Shown here: piece by piece, positions 1 to 7,333 of the stretch
How positions within the stretch are numbered: position 1 is the first letter of the stretch
Layout: each line of letters opens with the position of its first letter
DNA from: Nisaea sediminum
GTDB taxonomy: Bacteria > Pseudomonadota > Alphaproteobacteria > Thalassobaculales > Thalassobaculaceae
Assembly (NCBI RefSeq): GCF_014904705.1
Contig: NZ_JACZCQ010000001.1
Coordinates: 248,001 to 312,000, forward strand
Reading direction: 5' to 3'
DNA length: 64,000 bases
Translations under genes and position numbers: made by a program
Notes under the pieces: generated by a model
Told to the model about the DNA's origin: nothing
Seen by the model: only the letters and a program-made list of their open reading frames with translations
Databases searched by the model: none

Positions 1-15
1 GCGGTTACTCTTCAT
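1..15 (-). CDS. possible 5' end of a minus-strand gene (partial)
   Basis: An ATG at 15-13 on the minus strand is preceded by GGGAACGAGGATCAG, whose GAGGA lies about five bases upstream, so a gene probably starts here and leaves the window. Only five codons (M-K-S-N-R) are visible, so no function can be given. The perfect inverted repeat at 39-70 sits immediately upstream and would lie over its promoter. It could also be a chance ATG. Confidence 0.3.
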
Positions 16-38
16 CTGATCCTCGTTCCCAGAGTTGG

Positions 39-70
39 AAATAACGTATGCGTTAATGTGTACGTTATTT
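39..70. promoter_or_regulatory. inverted repeat, likely regulator operator
   Basis: Arms AAATAACGTA (39-48) and TACGTTATTT (61-70) are exact reverse complements over 10 bases, with a 12-base spacer. An inner imperfect repeat, TAACG-TATG-CGTTA, overlaps the left arm. Size and position just upstream of the putative minus-strand start at 15 fit a TetR-type operator. The regulator is not visible in this window. Confidence 0.5.
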
Positions 71-239
71 TTGACCGGTTAGTCGAGGATGGATAACGGC
101 CGATGCCGCAGGACAGCGTTGTTGCTTTCGGCATCAATCACTCATGCCTTGCCGGTGGTTGCATCGGATGTGGAGGCGTGTTCCCATTTTAACCGGATGG
201 TCTTTCAAAGGGGGGCGGTCGTGAAGGCGCTTTTCGGCA

Positions 240-1100
240 ATGGGTGATGTGCGGACAGCGCGCTGGCGCGAAGCCGGCGGATCCACGCGGCTCAGTGCCG
301 GCGGGGTCGAGCTGGAATCCTATACCGTGGGTCCGCCCCCGGACCGGGCGCCGACACTGGTTCTGCTGCATGAAGGGCTTGGCTGCGTTGCGCTCTGGCG
401 GGATTTCCCCCGAAGCCTCGCCGAGGCCACGGGATGCGGCGTGCTCGCCTTTTCCCGCGCCGGATACGGGGCCTCCGACCCCTGTTCGCTGCCCCGCCCG
501 CTCGATTACATGACCCGCGAGGCGGTTTCCGTGCTCCCCGAGGTTCTGGACGGGATCGGATTCCGCGAGGGCTTGCTGATCGGCCATAGCGACGGAGCCT
601 CCATCGCAGCGATCCATTGTGGTGAGGTCCGCGATCCGCGGGTGCGCGGACTAGTGCTTATGGCACCGCATTTCTTTACCGAGGAAATAGGGCTTGCGGC
701 GATCGCGAAGGCGCGGACGGCCTATGCCGAGGGTGACCTGGGCGACCGCCTGGCGAAATATCACGTCAATGTGGACGCGGCCTTCCAGGGTTGGAACGAC
801 GCCTGGCTCGATCCCGGATTCAAGGCCTGGGACATCCGGAACTGCCTCGACCCGATATGCGTCCCGGTTCTTTGCCTTCAGGGCGAGGGGGATCAGTATG
901 GGACCGAAGCGCAGGTTCGGGTGGTGGCAGAGCGCGTTCCGGCAAGGGTCGATATCCGGATGATTGCCGATTGCCGTCATGCGCCGCATCTGGAGGCGCC
1001 GGATATCACGCTGGACGAAATCACGGAATTCATCGCCCGCCTGCGGGCTGGCGGCGCGCTAACGGCCGGAGCGACGAATGTTCGACGGATTCAAAACTGA
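240..1100 (+). CDS. alpha/beta hydrolase
   Basis: This is a 286-residue soluble alpha/beta-hydrolase fold protein. The nucleophile elbow is G-H-S-D-G with Ser117. A hydrophobic strand ending LLHEG (residues 42-46) precedes the oxyanion region, and C-terminal GEGDQYG and CRHAPH supply the acid and base. No signal peptide or membrane segment is seen. The ATG at 240 is the first possible start because a stop lies in frame at 222-224, although the ribosome site (GAAGG) is weak and distant. The end overlaps the next hydrolase by 23 bases, so the two are probably co-translated. The substrate cannot be read from the sequence. Confidence 0.8.
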   Translation: MGDVRTARWREAGGSTRLSAGGVELESYTVGPPPDRAPTLVLLHEGLGCVALWRDFPRSLAEATGCGVLAFSRAGYGASDPCSLPRPLDYMTREAVSVLPEVLDGIGFREGLLIGHSDGASIAAIHCGEVRDPRVRGLVLMAPHFFTEEIGLAAIAKARTAYAEGDLGDRLAKYHVNVDAAFQGWNDAWLDPGFKAWDIRNCLDPICVPVLCLQGEGDQYGTEAQVRVVAERVPARVDIRMIADCRHAPHLEAPDITLDEITEFIARLRAGGALTAGATNVRRIQN

Positions 1101-1974
1101 GACGGTAGCGGTTGCCGAAACCGAGATTTTCGTTCGGACCGCCGGCATCGGCGATCCGGTGCTGCTGATTCACGGTTTCCCTCAGACGGGAGCGTGCTGG
1201 CACAAGATCGCACCGACGCTTGCCGAACGTTTCCGTGTCGTGGTTCCGGACCTGCGCGGTTACGGAGCCAGCGGCAAACCGGCGCCGTCGCATGATCATG
1301 CCGCCCACAGCAAGCGGGCGATGGCGAAGGATCTCGTGCAGCTGATGACCGCTCTCGGGCACGAGACATTCGCCGTTGTCGGGCACGATCGCGGTGCGCG
1401 GGTCGGCTTCCGGCTGAGCATGGATCATCCGGAACGGGTCACGCGTTTCTGTTCGCTCGACGTGATCCCGACTCTGGATATGTGGGAGAAGATGGATCTC
1501 GCCGGCGCGGTCGGCGGGTTCCACTGGTCCTTTCTGGCGCAGCCCGCGCCGGTTCCGGAGACGATGATCGGGAGCGATCCCGATTTCTTCTATGGATATC
1601 TGATGCGGAAATGGGCGGCGCCGGAGTTCCTGTTCGACGCACACGCGATGCAGCTCTATCTCGAGGCGATGCGCGACCCAGCGGTGATCGAAGCGACCTG
1701 CGAGGATTACCGGGCGGGCGCCTCGATCGATGTCGCCCATGACAGGGACGACAGGGAATCCGGCCGGAGATTGTCCTGCCCGCTGCTGTTTCTCTACGGA
1801 GGCATTCGCGGGTTTGGCGGTCCGGGAGGCGCGAGGGATCCGCTGGATACCTGGCGCAATTGGAGCGACAGCGAGGTTACCGGCGGACCGGCCCCCTGCG
1901 GGCATTTTCTTCCGGAGGAAGCGCCGGGCACCGTTCTGGAGCAGCTTCTTCCATTCTTGTTGGCCGCAGACTGA
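1078..1974 (+). CDS. haloacetate (fluoroacetate-type) dehalogenase
   Basis: This 298-residue alpha/beta hydrolase carries an aspartate nucleophile (GHDRG, Asp104) instead of serine, as in haloacid dehalogenases and epoxide hydrolases. Compared with the fluoroacetate dehalogenase of Rhodopseudomonas palustris (RPA1163: Asp110, Arg111, Arg114, Asp134, His155, Trp156, His280), the same residues occur as Asp104, Arg105, Arg108, Asp128, His149, Trp150 and His276, nearly all at a constant offset. The two arginines bind substrate carboxylate, and His/Trp form the halide pocket. GGAG lies six bases before the ATG. The likely role is hydrolysis of haloacetates to glycolate in the cytoplasm. An epoxide hydrolase is less likely because of the two arginines and the HW pair. 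Confidence 0.75.
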   Translation: MFDGFKTETVAVAETEIFVRTAGIGDPVLLIHGFPQTGACWHKIAPTLAERFRVVVPDLRGYGASGKPAPSHDHAAHSKRAMAKDLVQLMTALGHETFAVVGHDRGARVGFRLSMDHPERVTRFCSLDVIPTLDMWEKMDLAGAVGGFHWSFLAQPAPVPETMIGSDPDFFYGYLMRKWAAPEFLFDAHAMQLYLEAMRDPAVIEATCEDYRAGASIDVAHDRDDRESGRRLSCPLLFLYGGIRGFGGPGGARDPLDTWRNWSDSEVTGGPAPCGHFLPEEAPGTVLEQLLPFLLAAD

Positions 1975-1985
1975 CGATGCCGTAT

Positions 1986-2001
1986 AAGTCGTAACAAGGT
2001 A
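1986..2001 (+). other. 16-base match to the conserved 3' end of 16S rRNA
   Basis: AAGTCGTAACAAGGTA equals the near-universal segment in the 3' minor domain of 16S rRNA (the 1492R primer region, recalled from memory). The flanks do not match rRNA, so this is not an rRNA gene. It lies in the leader of the PAS_5 gene and may be coincidence. Confidence 0.3.
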
Positions 2002-2075
2002 TTATTGGGGATGAATACTTTGGTACTGCCAAAAGAAATCGGCGCCGGCCATGAATTCGTAACTCGGATTGCAGG

Positions 2076-2618
2076 ATGACGGCGACGGCGGGAAAACTTC
2101 CGGGGACGGTCTCCGACTTTCTCGAAGAACCGCAGAGTCTGCAGTTGTTCGATTATTGGTGCAGCAAGAGGGCTGGGCGGATCGCGCCGAGCCGCCAGGA
2201 TATTGATCCGAGTGAGATCTTCCAGCTGCTGTCCCTGGTCTATCTGGTTGATTTCGAGAAACCCGACATTTTCCGCTACCGGCTTGCAGGGACGGACATC
2301 GCCGAGACCTTCGGCCATGGCAACCTCAAGGGACTGACGTTGAGGGATATCCTCTCGGAACAGGGACGCCAGTTCGTCACCGCAAGGTGGCTTCCGGTCG
2401 TAACGGAAGGTCGTGTCGTCTGCATGAAGGGGCAGGTCTATAACTCGGCGAACCGGTTCGCGTTCGGGGAGCGTATTCTGCTGCCCCTGGCGGATACGCC
2501 GAAAGGCCCGATGACCGGTCTGCTCGGCATGACCGTCTGCAAATGGGTCGACCGGATCGGTCCGGTGGAACGGCGGAATTCCGATATGATGACGTTCCTC
2601 GCTGCCGAAATTCCCTGA
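2076..2618 (+). CDS. PAS_5 (DUF1457) domain protein
   Basis: This 180-residue protein matches the alphaproteobacterial PAS_5 family. An N-terminal segment with FDYWCSKR leads into PSRQDIDPSEI, then the PAS-like core with FRYRLAGTDI and the LTLRDIL helix. There is no output domain, signal peptide or membrane segment, so it probably works as a stand-alone sensory or adaptor module in the cytoplasm. The ATG follows GGATTGCAGG. No partner kinase is adjacent. The thioesterase gene converges on it from the other strand with an eight-base gap. The ligand is unknown. Confidence 0.75.
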   Translation: MTATAGKLPGTVSDFLEEPQSLQLFDYWCSKRAGRIAPSRQDIDPSEIFQLLSLVYLVDFEKPDIFRYRLAGTDIAETFGHGNLKGLTLRDILSEQGRQFVTARWLPVVTEGRVVCMKGQVYNSANRFAFGERILLPLADTPKGPMTGLLGMTVCKWVDRIGPVERRNSDMMTFLAAEIP

Positions 2619-2626
2619 GACCCGTT

Positions 2627-3055
2627 CTATCGGCCGGACGGCAGCTTCCAGGTCGAGGTCGCCATGGCGGCCAGGTTCCCCGCCTCGTCGAACATCCGGG
2701 ATTCGAGAAAACAGAGCGAGCGTCCGCGCCGGAGGAACCGTCCTTCGCAACAGGCTGAGCCGGAGGTGAGCGGGCGCAAGTACTGCACCTTCATCTCCAG
2801 CGTCGCACCTGCGGTCCCGGTGACGCGCTTCAGCAGATGCCCCATCGAGATGTCCATAACCGTGGCGATGGCACCGCCATGCACGCTGCCCTGCGGATTG
2901 AAGAGGAAATCCTCGACCGGAAAGCGGATCCGGCAGAGTTCCTCTTCGTACTCGAACCCGAGATCGAGCAACCTGGCGAGAAAGAACGTCTCGAATTCCT
3001 GGCGGTAGGTCGCGAGCGCTGTTTCGAAGCGCTCGTGTGCGCGGTCTTCATTCAT
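2627..3055 (-). CDS. PaaI-type hotdog-fold thioesterase
   Basis: The 142-residue product has the hotdog-fold signature NPQGSVHGGAIATVMD, typical of PaaI/YdiI acyl-CoA thioesterases, where the HGG loop and the following Asp form the active site. A later segment with MKVQYLRPL matches the conserved strand of this family. It would hydrolyse an acyl-CoA or aryl-CoA to free acid and CoA. It starts 31 bases after the crotonase gene on the same strand, so they probably form an operon and act on related CoA esters. The ribosome site is poor, consistent with reliance on the upstream gene. Confidence 0.8.
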   Translation of the reverse strand: MNEDRAHERFETALATYRQEFETFFLARLLDLGFEYEEELCRIRFPVEDFLFNPQGSVHGGAIATVMDISMGHLLKRVTGTAGATLEMKVQYLRPLTSGSACCEGRFLRRGRSLCFLESRMFDEAGNLAAMATSTWKLPSGR

Positions 3056-3086
3056 CGGGACAGCGTGCCTTGCAGGAACAGGGGGG

Positions 3087-3872
3087 TCAGGAGCCGGTGA
3101 AGTTCGGCTTGCGCTTTTCCATGAAGGCGCGCCGGCCCTCGATATAGTCCTGGCTGGCGAAACATTCGGCGACCAGCCGGGCGCACATGTCGAGGTCGCG
3201 GTCGCTTTCGTCCTTCATCACCTCGTTGACGATTGCCTTGACTGCATTGACGGTAAGCGGCGCATTGCCGGCAATCATCTCTGCGTACTCGGTGCAATAT
3301 TTCTCGACCTCGGCATCCGGAACGACCCGGTTGGCGAGCCCCATCTCGTAGGCTTCCGAGGCGCTGAAACGGCGCGCGGTATAGAAGATTTCCTTGGCGA
3401 AGCTCGGCCCGACCACGCCGGTCAAACGGCGCAGTCCCTCATAGGGATAGCCGAGGCCGAGCTTGGCGGCAGGGACGGCGAACTGGGAACCTTCGCCGCA
3501 GATCCGCATATCGCAGCAGACCGCGAGCGCGACGCCGCCGCCGACGCAGAACCCGTCGATCTGCGCGATCACCGGCTTCGGGAAGGAGGCGACCTTGTCG
3601 TAGACCCGCTTCGTCGTCGCATTGTAATGGGCAACGGCCTCGGCGCTGGCGCGCTCGGATTCGAACTTCGAGATATCCGCGCCCGAGACGAAAGCCTTGC
3701 CGCCGGCGCCGGACAGGATCAGCACCCGAACGGCGTCATCGTCTTTGTAAGCGTCGAGCGCCTTCTCCACCGCTTCCCACATTTCCAGCGAGACGGCGTT
3801 GCGCTTTTCCGGCTGGTTGAAAACGATGCGGGCGATATTCCCATCCTGGCTCGTCAGGATCTTGTCGGTCAT
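3087..3872 (-). CDS. crotonase-family protein lacking both hydratase glutamates
   Basis: This 261-residue crotonase-fold protein keeps the oxyanion-hole segments FVSGADISKF and GFCVGGGVALAV. True enoyl-CoA hydratases use two glutamates, in GGGCELA and in the AQPE segment. Here both positions are alanine (Ala115 and Ala135). A GLGYPYEG stretch around Tyr142 instead resembles methylmalonyl-CoA decarboxylase-type crotonases. It is therefore a CoA-ester enzyme of the superfamily, but simple hydration is doubtful. The ATG at 3872 begins the conserved MTDKILTSQDGNIARI; the open frame extends further upstream without homology. It is followed by the thioesterase gene. Confidence 0.8.
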   Translation of the reverse strand: MTDKILTSQDGNIARIVFNQPEKRNAVSLEMWEAVEKALDAYKDDDAVRVLILSGAGGKAFVSGADISKFESERASAEAVAHYNATTKRVYDKVASFPKPVIAQIDGFCVGGGVALAVCCDMRICGEGSQFAVPAAKLGLGYPYEGLRRLTGVVGPSFAKEIFYTARRFSASEAYEMGLANRVVPDAEVEKYCTEYAEMIAGNAPLTVNAVKAIVNEVMKDESDRDLDMCARLVAECFASQDYIEGRRAFMEKRKPNFTGS

Positions 3873-4010
3873 CGGGGCGGTCTCCAAGGCGTTTCCAAAT
3901 CTGGTTGGGGCAGACAATATGGCGAAAAGGCGGGAGCGATAATCGCCAATTTCACCCTGCGGTGTTCGGCGCGGGGAAAGCATCGGACGGAAAACGGGAG
4001 GCGGGGAGCG

Positions 4011-4862
4011 ATGACGCGCGAAGAAGCGATCGATTGCCACATACATATAATAGGCGGCGCGGAGACCTATCCGTTCGACCCCAAGAGGCGCTATACACAG
4101 GCGCCGGCGTCGGTGGAGGATTACTGGGCCGCACTCGCGGATACGCCGGTTTCCCGCACCGTCGTCGTGCAGCCGAGTTTCTACGGTACGGACAATTCCT
4201 GCATGGTCGACGCGTTGCGGGCGATGGGCGGCCGCGCGCGGGGCGTCGCGGTGCTCGACCCGGAGCAGATCGCCGACCGAAGTCTCCAGGATCTGCACGA
4301 AGCCGGGGTGCGCGGATTGCGTCTCAATATGTTGTCGGTCCGCAGCGGCGTCCGTCCGCTCGAACAGTCTCTGAGGGAGGTCGATGCCGCCCTTGCCGGG
4401 AGCGGCTGGCACATCCAGGTCTTCTGCGATCCCTCAAGCTACGCGTTTCTGGCGGAGCAGCAGGCGAAGCTCTCCTCTTATCTGGTGCTCGATCATTTCG
4501 GCTTTCTCGCTCCCGGCGCGGCGCCGGATGAGAGGGCGGGGTTGCTGCGCCTGATCGAGGACGGCGCCTGGATCAAGCTGTCGGGCGTCGACCGCCTGAC
4601 GCGAGGCGGGGACGCGAGCTGGTTCCGCGATCTTGCGAATGAGATTGCGGACATCGGTGCGGACCGGATCGTCTGGGGCAGTGACTGGCCGCACACCCCG
4701 CTGCATACGGATGAGGCTGTGGATGCCTGGGCGCTCTCTCCGCCGCGCAACCCAGGCACGGCCGGTCTGTTCCGGGCAGCGGAATTGTGGTTCCAGGATA
4801 GGGCGGTACGGCGACGATTCCTGCTGGAGAACCCTGTCGCGCTCTATGACTTTCCGAACTGA
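4011..4862 (+). CDS. amidohydrolase 2 family TIM-barrel hydrolase (LigI-like)
   Basis: The 283-residue protein belongs to the amidohydrolase_2 family with 2-pyrone-4,6-dicarboxylate lactonase (LigI). The metal or catalytic motif DCHIHI is at residues 8-13, LDHFGFL lies in the middle and WGSDWPHTP near the C-terminus. These supply the His-X-His, His and Asp groups at the barrel mouth. GGGGAG lies just before the ATG at 4011; the longer frame upstream is not conserved and runs antisense to the crotonase. It is divergent from the crotonase/thioesterase pair across 138 bases, suggesting one pathway for a ring-derived lactone or dicarboxylate. The exact substrate is unknown. Confidence 0.8.
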   Translation: MTREEAIDCHIHIIGGAETYPFDPKRRYTQAPASVEDYWAALADTPVSRTVVVQPSFYGTDNSCMVDALRAMGGRARGVAVLDPEQIADRSLQDLHEAGVRGLRLNMLSVRSGVRPLEQSLREVDAALAGSGWHIQVFCDPSSYAFLAEQQAKLSSYLVLDHFGFLAPGAAPDERAGLLRLIEDGAWIKLSGVDRLTRGGDASWFRDLANEIADIGADRIVWGSDWPHTPLHTDEAVDAWALSPPRNPGTAGLFRAAELWFQDRAVRRRFLLENPVALYDFPN

Positions 4863-5185
4863 TGGAGAGAGCCGTCATTGGCTTTCGATGTTGATTCTAT
4901 CGGAATCGGCTCCGGAAAACCTCTCGAACCCCCCTTAAGCGTAGCGATCATGCGGTTTTTTTGACCTTCCGGAGGTACATCGAATAGGTGTGCATCCTGA
5001 GCGGATTTTAACCCCTATCTCCGTAACGCTTTGATTTTTCGCGATTATTAATTCTTCGCGAGTGGTTAGCTAAAAACAGCGGAGAAACTCGCGAGAAATC
5101 TCGCATTTCCGAGCGATTCCGGGGCTTGCAGCGGGAATGAGAATCCCAGAGACTGCGGCCCATCCAATAACGGGAGATCAGTTCC
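4863..5185 (+). promoter_or_regulatory. hupB upstream region
   Basis: I see no gene in this 323-base gap. TTGACC at 4961-4966 could be a -35 element, with only a weak -10 (GAATAG) about 17 bases later. TCGCGAGT (5056-5063) and ACTCGCGA (5087-5094) are exact inverted arms 23 bases apart and would fold in the transcript ahead of hupB. The long leader fits a heavily regulated nucleoid-protein gene. The transcription start is not determined. Confidence 0.35.
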
Positions 5186-5461
5186 ATGAATAAATCCGAA
5201 CTCAGCGCGGCAGTTGCCTCCAAGACCGGCCTCACCCAGGCTCAGGCCGAAGCGGCAGTTAACGGTGTGATCGATGCGGTCACCGACACGCTGAAAAAGG
5301 GTGGCGATGTCCGCCTCGTCGGCTTCGGCACTTTCTCTGTCTCTGAGCGGGCCGCCACCACTGGCCGCAATCCGCGCACGGGCGAGACCATCAACATCGC
5401 CGCGTCGAAGCAGGCGAAGTTCAAGGCTGGTCAGGCCCTGAAGTCGGCCGTCAACGGCTGA
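5186..5461 (+). CDS. hupB: DNA-binding protein HU
   Basis: The 91-residue product is a typical HU/IHF-fold histone-like protein. The N-terminal helices start MNKSELSAAVA. GFGTFSVSERAATTGRNPRTGE covers the strands and the DNA-embracing arm with its Arg-Asn-Pro tip. The C-terminus ends KFKAGQALKSAVNG. It forms dimers that bend and compact DNA with little sequence preference. The length is standard. CGGGAGATCA precedes the ATG. It stands alone, with a long leader upstream and a strong terminator downstream, as expected for an abundant protein. Confidence 0.97.
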   Translation: MNKSELSAAVASKTGLTQAQAEAAVNGVIDAVTDTLKKGGDVRLVGFGTFSVSERAATTGRNPRTGETINIAASKQAKFKAGQALKSAVNG

Positions 5462-5470
5462 TTTTCTTTC

Positions 5471-5542
5471 GAACCGGGCGCGCGTGTCGCGCCCGGTTCG
5501 TTTCCTGTTATTGTTCGAGACCGCCTAGGAGGCGGTTTTTTT
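5471..5542 (+). terminator. hupB terminator region with two hairpins
   Basis: The first hairpin has 12-base arms GAACCGGGCGCG (5471-5482) and CGCGCCCGGTTC (5488-5499). The second has arms ACCGCCT (5520-5526) and AGGCGGT (5530-5536), followed directly by a run of T to 5542. The second is a classical Rho-independent terminator on the plus strand. The double arrangement should insulate hupB from the convergent channel gene. Confidence 0.9.
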
Positions 5543-5577
5543 GTGCCTGCTTTCCGCCCGGGGCTGCTTGGTGAGCC

Positions 5578-6402
5578 TCAACGGTCCTTCAGGTCCTGCA
5601 CATCGGCGCGGAGCGCGCGCAGCTCGTTCAGCAATTCCATGTGATCGGCATGGGTGAAGGTCTTCATCTCTTCCGTGGCGGTCTCGGAGCGTTCCCGCGC
5701 CACGTCGTCGGCGATCGACTGCATGGAGTTGACGATGATGGCGATGAACAGGTTCAGCATCGTGAAGGTCGCCACCAGGATGAAGGGAACGAAGAAGGCC
5801 CAGGCGTAGGGGAAGACCTCCATCACCGGGCGGACGATTCCCATCGACCAGCTTTCCAGCGTCATGATCTGGAACAGGCTGTACATGCTGGCGCCGATAT
5901 TGCCGAACCATTCGGGAAAGGCCGCGCCGAAGAGCTTCGTCGCCATCACGGCGAAGACGTAATAGACAAGCATCAGAAGTCCCGCGATGGAGCCGAGCCC
6001 CGGAAGGGAGCGGAGCAGGGCTTCGACGACCATGCGCATCCGCGGCACCATGGAGAGCAGGCGCAGCGCCCGCAGCACCCGGAGCGCCCGGAGAACGGAG
6101 AGGGCGCCGGTGCTCGGGATCAGGGCGATGCCGACGACGATGGTGTCGAACCAGTTCCAGGGCTGGCGGACGAAATCGCGCCCCTGACCGACCATCTTCA
6201 TCAGCAGTTCCGCGCAGAAGCAGACCAGAAGGATGCGGTCGACGGTCTGCAATAGCGGGCCGGCCGTTTCCATCGCGACGGGCCAGGTCTCGAGCCCGAG
6301 GATGACCGCGTTCAGGACGATCAGTCCCGTGACGAGATTGGAAAAGCCGGCGCTGTCGACCAAGAGCCGCAAACGCGCGCGAAATCCCTGTCCATCCCCC
6401 AT
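5578..6402 (-). CDS. voltage-gated sodium channel, NaChBac/NavAb type
   Basis: The 274-residue, six-helix subunit has a voltage sensor S4 with arginines at 105, 108, 111 and 114, each three residues apart. The pore loop carries TLESWSMG (181-188), the same selectivity filter as NavAb of Arcobacter. S6 (about 200-228) contains the NLFIAIIVNSM stretch, and residues 230-274 look like the C-terminal coiled coil that tetramerises these channels. It should form a homotetrameric sodium channel in the inner membrane. I chose ATG 6402, with AGGGAG upstream at suitable spacing, over TTG 6408. It stands alone, convergent with hupB. Confidence 0.93.
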   Translation of the reverse strand: MGDGQGFRARLRLLVDSAGFSNLVTGLIVLNAVILGLETWPVAMETAGPLLQTVDRILLVCFCAELLMKMVGQGRDFVRQPWNWFDTIVVGIALIPSTGALSVLRALRVLRALRLLSMVPRMRMVVEALLRSLPGLGSIAGLLMLVYYVFAVMATKLFGAAFPEWFGNIGASMYSLFQIMTLESWSMGIVRPVMEVFPYAWAFFVPFILVATFTMLNLFIAIIVNSMQSIADDVARERSETATEEMKTFTHADHMELLNELRALRADVQDLKDR

Positions 6403-6479
6403 GCCCAAAGCTCTCCCTATCCGGTCCGGTTGCCGTGTTGCCGGGCCTATTTAATGATCCGCCGGGCGGAGGAAAAGGG

Positions 6480-7067
6480 TCAGTCCGCGAATGGTGGTGT
6501 CTCGCCCTCGGGAACGTCGACACGGAAGACGTTGAGGTTGGCCGAGATCATCGCGTAATAGCCGGCCAGCGTCACCAGATCCGCCATGCCCCTGTCGCCG
6601 GTGAAGGCATGGGTCGCGTCGTAGGTCGCGTCGGAGACGTCGCCCGTTTCCATCAGTTCGGCGACGAAGCTGCGGATGGCCGCGAGCGCCGGGCTTCCCG
6701 AAGGGCCGGTGCCGGCCTTGAGCTCGGCGATCTGCTCAGGTGTCATGCCTTCCTTGAGGGCGATCTGCTCGTGCGCCCACCATTCATATTGCGAGCGCCA
6801 GTGCCGCGCCACGGTCAGGATGGCGGTCTCGCGTTCCGGGCCGGAAAGCGAGTTCTCGAAGCGCAGCTTCACGCCGAGCGCCTGCGCGGCCTCGCCGGTT
6901 TCGGGGGTGTGCAGCCACGCATTGAACGGTCCGCGCAGGGTCCCGTCCGGCTCCATCATGTCGAGGCCAGGCGTCGATTTGAACCGCACGCCGCCGGTGA
7001 TCGTTTCGTAGAGTTTAGCCTGCGCGGGCGCGAGCTTGTCCGGTGTCATCTTGGGAAGACGGGGCAT
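6480..7067 (-). CDS. carboxymuconolactone decarboxylase family protein
   Basis: This 195-residue all-helical protein matches the CMD/AhpD superfamily branch that has YEWWAHEQIALKEGM rather than the CxxC pair of AhpD. The absence of that redox cysteine pair argues against peroxidase activity. The preceding ERETAILTVARHW helix is typical of the family. The frame runs further upstream, but the conserved part begins with MPRLPKMTPDKLAPAQ at 7067. Members often act in ring cleavage or unknown detoxification steps. The specific reaction is unknown. It is divergent from the MttB-type gene. Confidence 0.75.
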   Translation of the reverse strand: MPRLPKMTPDKLAPAQAKLYETITGGVRFKSTPGLDMMEPDGTLRGPFNAWLHTPETGEAAQALGVKLRFENSLSGPERETAILTVARHWRSQYEWWAHEQIALKEGMTPEQIAELKAGTGPSGSPALAAIRSFVAELMETGDVSDATYDATHAFTGDRGMADLVTLAGYYAMISANLNVFRVDVPEGETPPFAD

Positions 7068-7333
7068 AGCGGATCCTGATCGAATGCATGGCGCGGACGC
7101 GCCGGAGGACGGGAGGTTGATGATACAGTGGTGCGCGGCATTTTCCAGAACCACGGAAGGGGAATGCCTCACCGGCGTCACCTTTTCCGCCGGTTTGGTC
7201 CGATAGAGACGATAGAAGTATGGGATCGGGGGGCGATACTGAAGGCGATCCGGGTTCGCCCGGGAGGGGCGGCGCGGCAATGACCGCCCCGGAAACAGGC
7301 GGCGGTCCGTCCGCCGCAAGGAAGGAGGCAACC

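Noticed and set aside
3627-4010. N-terminal extension of the LigI-like gene
   Set aside because: The extra codons run antisense to the crotonase and its promoter region and lack similarity; GGGGAG before ATG 4011 marks the real start.
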